From CAZTLI01 sp964614375 (GTDB lineage: Bacteria; Chloroflexota; Anaerolineae; Aggregatilineales; Phototrophicaceae), in contig CAZTLI010000135.1 in NCBI GenBank assembly GCA_964614375.1, positions 1-11,902 of the forward strand: a stretch of DNA of 11,902 bases, written 5' to 3'. The notes under the pieces were generated by a model. The model worked only from the letters and a program-made list of their open reading frames with translations. It was not told the DNA's origin and ran no database searches. The translations under genes and the position numbers were made by a program. Below, one piece after another: positions 1-5,925 of the stretch (positions within the stretch are counted from its first letter, which is position 1; each line of letters begins with the position of its first letter).

Positions 1-812
1 GTGAAGGCGCGTGCCATATCGAGCGCAGCGGAATAGCGGTCATCCGGGTCTTTGGACGTGGCTTTGGCGATGACATCTTCGACATGCGCGGGCACACCTT
101 CGCGGAAATCGCGCACCGGTGGCATCGGTTCGTTGATATGCTTCAGCAATAGCGCCATCGGCGTTTCAGCTTGATAGGGTTCGCGTCCGGTCAACAGTTC
201 AAACAGGACGACACCCAGTGCATAAATATCACTGCGACTGTCAATCGGCAGACCGTTGGCCTGTTCAGGACTCATGTACGCGGGTGTCCCAACAATCATG
301 CTGCCCGTGAGATTACTCCCCAGCACATGGACGATACCAAAATCGGATAGATAGGCATTGCCACTCTCATCCAGCATGATATTGCCCGGTTTCAGGTCGC
401 GATGGATGATGCCTTGTTGATGGGCATAATCCAGTGCCTGTGCAATCTGCGTGAAGGGTTTTTCAATCGTTTCCAATGGTGGGACGCCGCGCCGGATGAG
501 TTCCGCCATACTGCCACCACCCAGATAACGCATGGCGATATAGGGCGCGCCGTTGGCTTCACCATAATCATAAATCGGCAAAATGTGCGGGTGTTCCAGA
601 TGTGCCGCGACATCCACTTCACGATTGAAGCGTTCGAGGAAGCCCGGATCATGCAAAAAGTGACGGGGCAGCACTTTAACGGCGACAATCCGGTTGACGG
701 ACTGCTGGCGCGCTTTATAAACGGTTGCCATACCGCCGCGCCCGATTTCTTCCAAAATTGTGTATTGGCCTAAAGTTTTACCAAGTAAATCATCATGTGG
801 TTGTTCGCTCAT
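1..812 (-). CDS. Hanks-type (PknB-like) Ser/Thr protein kinase, N-terminal part; cut by window start
   Basis: This gene encodes a cytoplasmic protein kinase that phosphorylates Ser/Thr on client proteins. The frame is open from an ATG at 812 to the window edge, giving 270 residues without a stop. Every kinase landmark is visible in order: glycine loop GRGGMATVY (24-32), VAVK with the ATP-binding Lys46, helix-C Glu65, catalytic HRDLKPGN (137-144), metal-binding DFG (157-159), and the activation-segment end GTPAYMSPEQ (175-184). It is therefore an RD kinase with an intact active site. Ten residues precede the conserved GxYxIxxxIG start, so the ATG fits the family. Bacterial members usually carry a linker, a membrane helix and an outer sensor domain after the kinase domain; that part lies outside the window. 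The gene is divergent from the NAD synthetase cluster. Substrates cannot be inferred. Confidence 0.95.
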   Translation of the reverse strand, partial: MSEQPHDDLLGKTLGQYTILEEIGRGGMATVYKARQQSVNRIVAVKVLPRHFLHDPGFLERFNREVDVAAHLEHPHILPIYDYGEANGAPYIAMRYLGGGSMAELIRRGVPPLETIEKPFTQIAQALDYAHQQGIIHRDLKPGNIMLDESGNAYLSDFGIVHVLGSNLTGSMIVGTPAYMSPEQANGLPIDSRSDIYALGVVLFELLTGREPYQAETPMALLLKHINEPMPPVRDFREGVPAHVEDVIAKATSKDPDDRYSAALDMARAF

Positions 813-1020
813 GGCGTCTATTTGCCTGTGTATTGATTAACCTATGCCTATTTATACGCGACGGTGGCGCTAGGGGCAAGTTTGGAAATTGTACCACACC
901 GACCAACGGTGACCATAGGGAGCGAAATTGGGCAGGTTCGTGCCTTGTGTGTTCATCAAATTCGCCCGAAAATGGGCATATCGGGTAAACTAGGGGTAGC
1001 TGTCTGAACAAGGGAATGTG
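813..1020. other. Divergent intergenic region between kinase and NAD synthetase cluster
   Basis: About 205 bases separate the two divergent genes. Apart from the minus-strand promoter, I see a short inverted repeat CCCGA (966-970) / TCGGG (981-985) about 35 bases before the glutaminase start. I see no convincing -35/-10 pair for the plus strand and no RNA gene. Confidence 0.4.
851..879 (-). promoter_or_regulatory. Putative sigma70-type promoter of the kinase gene
   Basis: On the minus strand, TTGCCC (plus 874-879) and TATAAA (plus 851-856) are separated by exactly 17 bases. The predicted transcript would start near 844, about 30 bases before the kinase ATG at 812. The match is good but is by eye only. 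Confidence 0.4.
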
Positions 1021-1878
1021 ATGCGTATCAATATCGGTCTGGCGCAGATTGCTCCAAAACTAGGTGATGTGTGCGCCAATGTGGAGCAACATCTTGAGTA
1101 CATTCAACAAGCACACGATGCGGGTGTAGATATCGTGGTGTTTCCTGAACTTAGTCTGACCGGGTATCAGGTGCAAGACCTTGTATCTGAAGTGGCGATT
1201 CGCGCAGAGGCCGATGACGCGATTTTTAAACAGTTGCTCGATGCCAGTCAGACCATCGACATCGTGTTTGGCTTTGTACTGGAAGACAATCGCCGCCGCT
1301 TTTACATTGCCAATGCCTATCTTTCGGGTGGGCGCTGCCTGCATGTGCATCACAAGTTGTATCTGCCGACGTATGCCATGTTTGATGAGTCGCGCTATTT
1401 TGCGGCGGGTAACAGTGTGCGGGCGTTTGATACGCGCTTTGGGCGTGTTGGGATGCTCATCTGCGAAGATTTCTGGCATGTGTCGCCAGCCTATCTGTTG
1501 TGGCTGGATGGGGCAGACCTGTTTATCTTCAACAGCGCCAGCCCGTCACGCGGCCTCGACCAGCAAGACCGGATGCTCTCATCACGTTGGGTCGAATTGG
1601 TCAATCAGGCCTATGGCAGCATGTTTACCAGTTATGTCGTCCATTGCAACCGGGTGGGCTATGAAGACGGCAAAAATTTCTGGGGCGGGTCGTCGGTGGT
1701 TGACCCGGATGGTGATTTTCTGACTCACGGACATTATTTCGACGCGGCCTTAATCACGCAGACAATCGACCTCAACCAATTACATCGTACCCGTGCGCGC
1801 CTGCCTTTACTGCGTGATGAACGTCCGGGGTTGGTGCAGCGCGAATTATCCCGTATTTTAGCGGAGGCTTTAACATGA
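1021..1878 (+). CDS. Glutaminase subunit (nitrilase/CN-hydrolase fold) of a split glutamine-dependent NAD+ synthetase
   Basis: This carbon-nitrogen hydrolase probably releases ammonia from glutamine for the NadE encoded downstream. It has the family Glu-Lys-Cys triad: Glu43 in FPELSLTGY, Lys112 in HHKLYLP, and Cys148 in LICEDFWH. The stretch YAMFDESRYFAAG after the Lys is characteristic of the glutaminase domain of NAD synthetases rather than of general nitrilases. At 285 residues it is a complete single domain with no attached synthetase domain, whereas many bacteria have both fused in a protein of roughly 550-680 residues. I chose the ATG at 1021 because AAGGGA (1010-1015) is then 5 bases away; an in-frame GTG at 1018 directly precedes it and is the alternative. 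The stop overlaps the next start (ATGA at 1875-1878), indicating translational coupling. Confidence 0.88.
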   Translation: MRINIGLAQIAPKLGDVCANVEQHLEYIQQAHDAGVDIVVFPELSLTGYQVQDLVSEVAIRAEADDAIFKQLLDASQTIDIVFGFVLEDNRRRFYIANAYLSGGRCLHVHHKLYLPTYAMFDESRYFAAGNSVRAFDTRFGRVGMLICEDFWHVSPAYLLWLDGADLFIFNSASPSRGLDQQDRMLSSRWVELVNQAYGSMFTSYVVHCNRVGYEDGKNFWGGSSVVDPDGDFLTHGHYFDAALITQTIDLNQLHRTRARLPLLRDERPGLVQRELSRILAEALT

Positions 1879-2246
1879 CGGATGAAGGAAAGACCGCGCC
1901 CCTCTCGGCAACACCGGTAACACCAGCGGGCGTGCAGTTGGGTTCGTTTTTGCGGGCGCTGAACAGTAATGATGTGGTGACTTTACGCAGCTACATCGAT
2001 TCGCATTTTAGCATGATGGCAAAAGAACTTGAACCAGTAGAAACGCGCATGAATCAGTATCGGCGCTTGATGAAACTCACAGGCGGTCTGACCATCAGCC
2101 GGGTGGAATGGGCCGTGGATGACTTTGAGATTACCGTCACCACACAAGCGACAAACGACGCCAGTATTTATCGCCTGTTTATGAAGGTCGAAGAAGACAA
2201 ACCCTATAAAGTGCTGGAATTTATGTTTGAGCATGTGCTGACCTGA
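1875..2246 (+). CDS. Small NTF2-like (SnoaL-type) domain protein, first of a tandem pair
   Basis: This 123-residue soluble protein has no signal peptide or membrane segment. I do not recognise a named family. The pattern of residues 25-118 (a helix FLRALNSND, then LRSYIDSHFS, a helix with RMNQYRRL, then beta strands ending KVEEDKPYKVLEF) resembles the NTF2-like domain that precedes the catalytic domain in many secreted serine hydrolases of the beta-lactamase and peptidase types. That resemblance is recalled, not computed. Here the domain stands alone. It is paralogous to the next gene: N30-S-N-D33 aligns with N24-N-G-D27, and KVEEDKPYKVLEF aligns with KVEEEYPHKITAF. The start overlaps the glutaminase stop and has GGAGG 8 bases upstream, so it is co-translated with the NAD synthetase genes. 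Its role is unknown; it could be a structural subunit or a small-ligand binder. Confidence 0.75.
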   Translation: MTDEGKTAPLSATPVTPAGVQLGSFLRALNSNDVVTLRSYIDSHFSMMAKELEPVETRMNQYRRLMKLTGGLTISRVEWAVDDFEITVTTQATNDASIYRLFMKVEEDKPYKVLEFMFEHVLT

Positions 2247-2249
2247 CGA

Positions 2250-2606
2250 ATGGATGATAAAACCGCGTTGAAATCCAGCCGTGCGGGTATGCGTCTGATT
2301 GCACAAACTGCCGTGTTTAATAATGGCGATACGGGGCGTTTGCAGGCTTATATCCAGGATAATTATAGTCCTGATGCGCTGGCGCAGCAGCCACCAGAAG
2401 CGCGTTTGCAGCAGTTTGAGCATCTCCAACAACAGGCGGGCAAACTGCGCGTGCAGCAGGTGATGGCGACCAGCGATTATCATGTGGTGGTGATGCTGGG
2501 GGGGCAACACGATGCAGGTGATTATTTTAGCGAAGTCAAAGTTGAAGAAGAGTATCCACATAAAATCACGGCCTTTACTATTCGCAAAATGACCGCTGCT
2601 GGCTAA
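2250..2606 (+). CDS. Small NTF2-like domain protein, second of a tandem pair
   Basis: This 118-residue soluble protein of unknown function is a diverged copy of the preceding gene, from which it is separated by 3 bases. Shared features are the NxxD turn (24-27), a LxxYIxxxxS helix end (31-40), an Arg-rich helix (EARLQQFEHLQQQ) in the middle, a beta segment DYHVVVM, and the closing KVEEEYPHKI strand. The second helix is rich in Gln. There is no strong Shine-Dalgarno sequence before the ATG, so translation probably depends on coupling with the gene upstream. A run of seven G (2498-2504) encodes part of MLGGQ. The nadE start follows within 50 bases, placing both small proteins between the two subunits of NAD synthetase. 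No catalytic motif is evident. Confidence 0.72.
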   Translation: MDDKTALKSSRAGMRLIAQTAVFNNGDTGRLQAYIQDNYSPDALAQQPPEARLQQFEHLQQQAGKLRVQQVMATSDYHVVVMLGGQHDAGDYFSEVKVEEEYPHKITAFTIRKMTAAG

Positions 2607-2655
2607 GTATTTTGTGATGTCGTTTGTGCATTATTGAAAATCTATGGAGTCATAC

Positions 2656-3501
2656 GTGACGACGAAACCCAATTTCCTCAGTCGGCTCGACATCAATACC
2701 GCATTGGCGCGACGTGTGCTGGTGGGCTTTATTCAAGACCAGATTCAAAAAACGGGCATGAATCGGGCGGTGATTGGGCTGTCTGGTGGTATCGACTCGG
2801 CATTGTCGGCTTATTTGTCGGCGGATGCGCTGGGGGCAAACAAAGTGCTGGCAGTGCGGATGCCCTATAAATCCTCGTCCGAAGCCAGTCTGATCGATGC
2901 CGATAAAGTCATTGAAGCCCTCAACCTGCCCAATTTGACCGTGCCTATCACACCGATGGCAGACCCCTTATTCGAGCAGTTTGAAGATATGTCACGTCTT
3001 CGTAAAGGCAATGTGATGGCCCGGTTGCGGATGACGGTGTTATACGATCAATCTGTCGCGTGGGGTGGTCTGGTCATGGGCACGAGCAACAAGACCGAAT
3101 TTTTACTGGGTTATTCCACCATCTATGGCGATAGCGGTGTGGCGCTGCAACCGATTGCCGACCTCTATAAATATCAAGTGCGTCAACTATCCCGCGAGAT
3201 GGGTGTGCCCGATAGTATCCTCAACAAGCCGCCATCAGCCGACCTGTGGGAAGGGCAAACCGACGAAGGCGAACTCGGTTTTACCTATGATGATGTCGAT
3301 CAGGTGCTGTATTTGCTGGTCGATGAACGCTACCGGGTTGATGAAGTGGTCGAAGAAGGTTTTGACAAAGATTTTGTCGAGCAGGTGTGGGAACGGGTGA
3401 AGCGTAATCACTACAAACGCACCATGCCCAACATCGCCAAAATCAGCAAACGCACCATTGGACACGATTTCCTCTATCTCCGTGATTACACCGGGCGCTA
3501 A
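2656..3501 (+). CDS. nadE: NAD+ synthetase, synthetase subunit (NadE)
   Basis: NadE makes the last step of NAD+ biosynthesis: it adenylates nicotinic acid adenine dinucleotide with ATP and amidates it with ammonia. The N-type ATP-pyrophosphatase loop SGGIDS is at residues 43-48, followed by MPYKSSS. The second conserved block GTSNKTEFLLGY is at 142-153. After it come ADLYKYQVRQL and the family signature KPPSADLWEGQTDEGELG, with a KR-rich C-terminus. At 281 residues it is the length of a stand-alone NadE with no fused glutaminase, so ammonia likely comes from the upstream glutaminase. I chose the GTG at 2656 because GGAG (2646-2649) sits 6 bases before it. The in-frame ATG at 2644 would add four residues, lacks an upstream Shine-Dalgarno sequence, and overlaps that GGAG. 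Confidence 0.93.
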   Translation: MTTKPNFLSRLDINTALARRVLVGFIQDQIQKTGMNRAVIGLSGGIDSALSAYLSADALGANKVLAVRMPYKSSSEASLIDADKVIEALNLPNLTVPITPMADPLFEQFEDMSRLRKGNVMARLRMTVLYDQSVAWGGLVMGTSNKTEFLLGYSTIYGDSGVALQPIADLYKYQVRQLSREMGVPDSILNKPPSADLWEGQTDEGELGFTYDDVDQVLYLLVDERYRVDEVVEEGFDKDFVEQVWERVKRNHYKRTMPNIAKISKRTIGHDFLYLRDYTGR

Positions 3502-3524
3502 CCGAACCTCATATTAAATCTTCA

Positions 3525-3537
3525 CTTATCCGATAAG
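3525..3537. promoter_or_regulatory. Operator-like 13-base palindrome downstream of nadE
   Basis: CTTATC and GATAAG are perfect inverted arms around a single C. The loop is too small for an RNA hairpin, so this reads as a possible protein-binding dyad rather than a terminator. It lies about 60 bases before the VOC cassette. No T-run follows, and I find no clear terminator for nadE in 3502-3597. Confidence 0.3.
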
Positions 3538-3590
3538 CAGATAAAACAAATGAAAGCGCACACTATGTTGCCGCAGAGTTGACCCCGACC

Positions 3591-3606
3591 TGCTAGCATG
3601 TTAGCA
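3591..3606. promoter_or_regulatory. Operator-like near-palindrome at the start of the VOC cassette
   Basis: TGCTAGCATGTTAGCA is a 16-base dyad with TGCTA/TAGCA arms; only the sixth base pair breaks symmetry. It overlaps the first possible ATG (3598) of the VOC gene. It also lies between a TTGACC (3579-3584) and a weak TAGCAA (3602-3607) spaced 17 bases apart, which could be a promoter if the true start codon is further downstream. Confidence 0.3.
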
Positions 3607-4029
3607 ATGTCGATGATGGGGTTTGTGATTCTGTATGATGTATTCAAGGTGATTGTGTACGTACAGGACATGGACGCGCAGGTGCGCTTTTATCGCGATG
3701 TGCTGGGGCTGGATGTCAAATTCCCACAGGTGGAGGATTACAGCAGCGCATTTTGGGTGGAGTTCAACAGCGGCGCATGTAGTCTGGTGCTGCATGGCGG
3801 CGGACAGCGACGGATTGGCGCGGATACGCCGAAAGTCGCGTTTTCGGTGGATGATATAGAGGTGGTTCGTTCGCGCTTGATTGAACGCGGCGCAACAATG
3901 GGCGATATTCGTTCGCCTGCGCCGGGTGTCCAGGTCAGCGATGGGGTTGACCCCGAAGGCAATCCGTTTTCTATTGACGCACACGACTCGTTAGGGCTTT
4001 CTGCCAGAAAACCCGGAGACAGCACCTAA
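3598..4029 (+). CDS. VOC-superfamily protein (glyoxalase/bleomycin-resistance/dioxygenase fold), first copy
   Basis: This cytoplasmic protein of up to 143 residues has a paired beta-alpha-beta-beta-beta fold. The opening strand VFKVIVYVQDMD followed by RFYRDVLGL, the strand FWVEFNSGACSLVLH, the second-half strand KVAFSVDDIEVVRSRL and the closing DPEGNPFSI are classic for the family. The first metal ligand, usually a His in the first strand, is not seen (KVIVYV), so it may not be a canonical metal-dependent enzyme; the substrate cannot be told. The start is uncertain. ATGs at 3598, 3607, 3613 and 3616 are in frame, none has a good Shine-Dalgarno sequence, and only about 5-10 residues are expected before the first strand, so a start at 3613, 3616 or a GTG at 3625 is plausible. 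It leads a three-gene cassette; the next gene begins 14 bases after its stop. Confidence 0.88.
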   Translation: MLAMSMMGFVILYDVFKVIVYVQDMDAQVRFYRDVLGLDVKFPQVEDYSSAFWVEFNSGACSLVLHGGGQRRIGADTPKVAFSVDDIEVVRSRLIERGATMGDIRSPAPGVQVSDGVDPEGNPFSIDAHDSLGLSARKPGDST

Positions 4030-4043
4030 GGATAAATCATCGG

Positions 4044-4226
4044 ATGACAGACAACGAAGACAAAAAACAGCAGTTCAATGTCTATTTACCGCCCGATTTA
4101 GTCCGGCAGGTTAAACACGCGGCGGTGGATGCCGGACAGTCACTGTCAGCCTTTGTCGAAGATGCGCTGCGCGAACATATCCAGCGGCAAGCAGCGGCAG
4201 GTGATAAGCAGGAGGGGCAATCATGA
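4044..4226 (+). CDS. Small ribbon-helix-helix (CopG/Arc-type) DNA-binding protein
   Basis: This 60-residue protein has a short acidic N-terminus and then the ribbon strand QFNVYLPPDLV (10-20). A first helix (about 17-28) and a second helix SLSAFVEDALREHI (about 34-47) complete a ribbon-helix-helix monomer. Such proteins dimerise so that their strands pair and enter the DNA major groove; polar residues in the strand (Gln10, Asn12, Tyr14) would contact bases. The tail after residue 48 is polar. AAGGA (4028-4032) lies 11 bases before the ATG, longer than usual. Its stop overlaps the next start (ATGA at 4223), so it is translationally tied to the second VOC gene. It is probably the autoregulator of this cassette, or an antitoxin-like protein; no toxin partner is visible. 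The palindromes at 3525 and 3591 are candidate operators. Confidence 0.85.
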   Translation: MTDNEDKKQQFNVYLPPDLVRQVKHAAVDAGQSLSAFVEDALREHIQRQAAAGDKQEGQS

Positions 4227-4582
4227 GGTTGATGCCAATTGTCTATGTGACCGATATGACGCGGGCGATTGACTTTTACACGTCACTCGGTCTCGCCATT
4301 GGCACAAAGGGGCGCAGTGGTATGTGGGCAGAATTGACCTGCGGTGATGCAACGCTGGCGCTGCACGTTGCGGATAAGTTACCGGAAAAACCGGTTGGGC
4401 GGGTGGAATTGGCGCTGGTGAGTCAGCAGCCGCTTGAAACAGTGGTCGATACGTTACGACAAAATGGCATCACACGCTATCGCGACATCGCGGATGAGTC
4501 TTTTGGGCGTTCCATCATGGTGCGCGACCCCGATGGTTTAATCATCCAGATTAATGAGCACGACGAAACACTGTATGCCTGA
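4223..4582 (+). CDS. VOC-superfamily protein (glyoxalase/bleomycin-resistance/dioxygenase fold), second copy
   Basis: This 119-residue protein has the same fold as the gene two positions upstream but is clearly diverged and shorter. Motifs in order are PIVYVTDMTRAIDFYTSLGL, the strand WAELTCGDATLALHVA, the second-half strand VELALVSQQPLETVVDTL, and RDPDGLIIQINEHD at the end, with Glu in the usual last metal-ligand position. The first-strand His ligand is replaced by Val, so metal use is doubtful. GGAGG (4211-4215) sits 7 bases before the ATG, and the start overlaps the stop of the ribbon-helix-helix gene, so both are made together. Small single-domain VOC proteins work as dimers; this one could pair with itself or with its upstream paralogue. 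Substrate unknown; there is no evidence for drug resistance. Confidence 0.9.
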   Translation: MRLMPIVYVTDMTRAIDFYTSLGLAIGTKGRSGMWAELTCGDATLALHVADKLPEKPVGRVELALVSQQPLETVVDTLRQNGITRYRDIADESFGRSIMVRDPDGLIIQINEHDETLYA

Positions 4583-4583
4583 G

Positions 4584-4632
4584 TAAACAAAATGGACGAC
4601 ACGATTTGCCGTCCATAGGGTATGTCGTCCAT
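4584..4632 (-). terminator. Intrinsic terminator of the HtrA gene, with two competing hairpins
   Basis: On the minus strand a perfect 10-base stem (arms at plus 4592-4601 and 4623-4632) is followed by TTTTGTTT, just after the HtrA stop at 4645. A second, mutually exclusive 7-base stem (4592-4598 with 4610-4616) shares the same arm. On the plus strand no T-run follows, so it would terminate the VOC cassette only weakly. Confidence 0.6.
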
Positions 4633-4644
4633 GCAAGCTGATGA

Positions 4645-5877
4645 CTACTGTTCCGTGCAAGGTTCGATGGTCGTCGAAGCCGGACGCGATTCGAGCGTGA
4701 CTTCGGTCTCGAAGGTTTCGCCATCACGCACAACCAGCAGGCTGATGGTATCACCGGGACGGGTATATTGCACAAGATACGTCACCAGTTCGTCCATGTT
4801 ATTGATATACAGCCCTTCAACCGCGACGATAATATCGCCACCCGCACAGATTTGCCGATTACGAACAACCTCGAAGTGTGTGCCGCCGCGCAAACCCCCA
4901 TTTGCAGCCGGAGAACCCGGCGTCACACTGCTGACCAGTACACCGCTTGTCACGGGTAAATTGAGCGGTTCAGCCAGACTCGCGACGCTCAGACCATTTT
5001 CAGACGCAGGCGCAGAAATCCCTAACCATGAATATTCAACCTGTCCAATATTGATGAGATCGGGAATGACCCGGCGCAGCGTGTTCGATGGCACAGCGAA
5101 GCCCACGCCCTGAAATACGCCGTCTGTCGTGCGAATCGCCGTGTTGATGCCGATGACCTCACCATTGGAATTCAACAGTGGGCCGCCGGAGTTCCCCGGA
5201 TTGATAGGCGTATCAATTTGAATGATGCTCGGATTCTGGAAGCCGCGCGCCTCTGTGGTGGCGTCTATCAATTCTGCGGAACGGAGCTGCCGTCCCAGAC
5301 CGCTGACAATGCCAACAGACATCGACGTAGCAAGGCCAAATGGATTGCCTATCGCGATAGCCCGCTGCCCGACCCGGACACCATCGGAACTGATGATGGT
5401 CACCGGGATAAGACGCCTGGTGTCGGTCTCAACGCGGATGACCGCAATATCGCTGAATAAGTCAATGCCGACGACAGTCGCATCGGCCACATACCCATCG
5501 TAAAACGTCACGCGGATGGCTTCTGCGCCATTGACGACGTGGGCGTTGGTAATAATGTGCCCATGCGTATCATAGATAAAGCCAGAGCCACCACTAAAAT
5601 CGAGAATCCCTGTGTTTTCGCCAATTTCCGCCACCACTTCGATATTCACAACCGATGGGGCTAGTCGCTCGAAGACATTGGTCAAAACCATATATTCGGC
5701 ATCCGCGGCGTCAACGACGCTTTGTGGAATTGGTGTCGCTTGCGCGCGATTGGCATTGATGGGCAAATCGGCTACGGGAGTCGATGGCACAATCTGTGGG
5801 GCGGGTGTATTGCCGCTACAGGCCGCAATTAACAGGCCAAATATGGTCACTATTGGGAGAACGATGCGTTTTGCCAT
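4645..5877 (-). CDS. HtrA/DegP-like S1C serine protease with PDZ domain, lipoprotein
   Basis: This ATP-independent protease or chaperone of the cell envelope has 410 residues. The N-terminus MAKRIVLPIVTIFGLLIAAC is a lipoprotein signal with lipobox IAAC and modified Cys20; a Pro/Ala-rich linker follows. The trypsin-like domain covers about 65-260, with His113 (TNAHVV), Asp143 (SDIAV) and Ser230 (GNSGGPL) as an intact triad. One PDZ domain covers about 300-400. It contains an extra stretch ending in ICAGGDII, with Cys343; the only other Cys after the signal is Cys407 near the end, so a disulfide is possible. I chose the ATG at 5877; the longer frame begins with TTG at 5895 and would add six residues before the signal peptide. 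It lies 48 bases after the FAD oxidoreductase gene and is probably co-transcribed with it. Confidence 0.93.
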   Translation of the reverse strand: MAKRIVLPIVTIFGLLIAACSGNTPAPQIVPSTPVADLPINANRAQATPIPQSVVDAADAEYMVLTNVFERLAPSVVNIEVVAEIGENTGILDFSGGSGFIYDTHGHIITNAHVVNGAEAIRVTFYDGYVADATVVGIDLFSDIAVIRVETDTRRLIPVTIISSDGVRVGQRAIAIGNPFGLATSMSVGIVSGLGRQLRSAELIDATTEARGFQNPSIIQIDTPINPGNSGGPLLNSNGEVIGINTAIRTTDGVFQGVGFAVPSNTLRRVIPDLINIGQVEYSWLGISAPASENGLSVASLAEPLNLPVTSGVLVSSVTPGSPAANGGLRGGTHFEVVRNRQICAGGDIIVAVEGLYINNMDELVTYLVQYTRPGDTISLLVVRDGETFETEVTLESRPASTTIEPCTEQ

Positions 5878-5925
5878 GGGTTTATTTATCCTCAAATCAT
5901 CCGCTTTTGTGTGATATTGCGTGGT

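Noticed and set aside
1983..2561. Open frame of 192 codons on the minus strand opposite the two small genes
   Set aside because: It spans two well-supported plus-strand genes with homologous products and is rich in His, Cys and Ile in an unstructured way, as expected for an antisense shadow.
4044..4226. Antitoxin of a toxin-antitoxin pair
   Set aside because: Ribbon-helix-helix antitoxins have an adjacent small toxin gene; here both neighbours are VOC proteins.
3598..4582. Bleomycin or other antibiotic resistance genes
   Set aside because: The VOC fold is shared by many unrelated functions, and nothing in these proteins points to drug binding.
5878..5895. TTG start extending the HtrA protein by six residues
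   Set aside because: The ATG at 5877 starts a textbook lipoprotein signal directly, so a TTG start further upstream is unnecessary.
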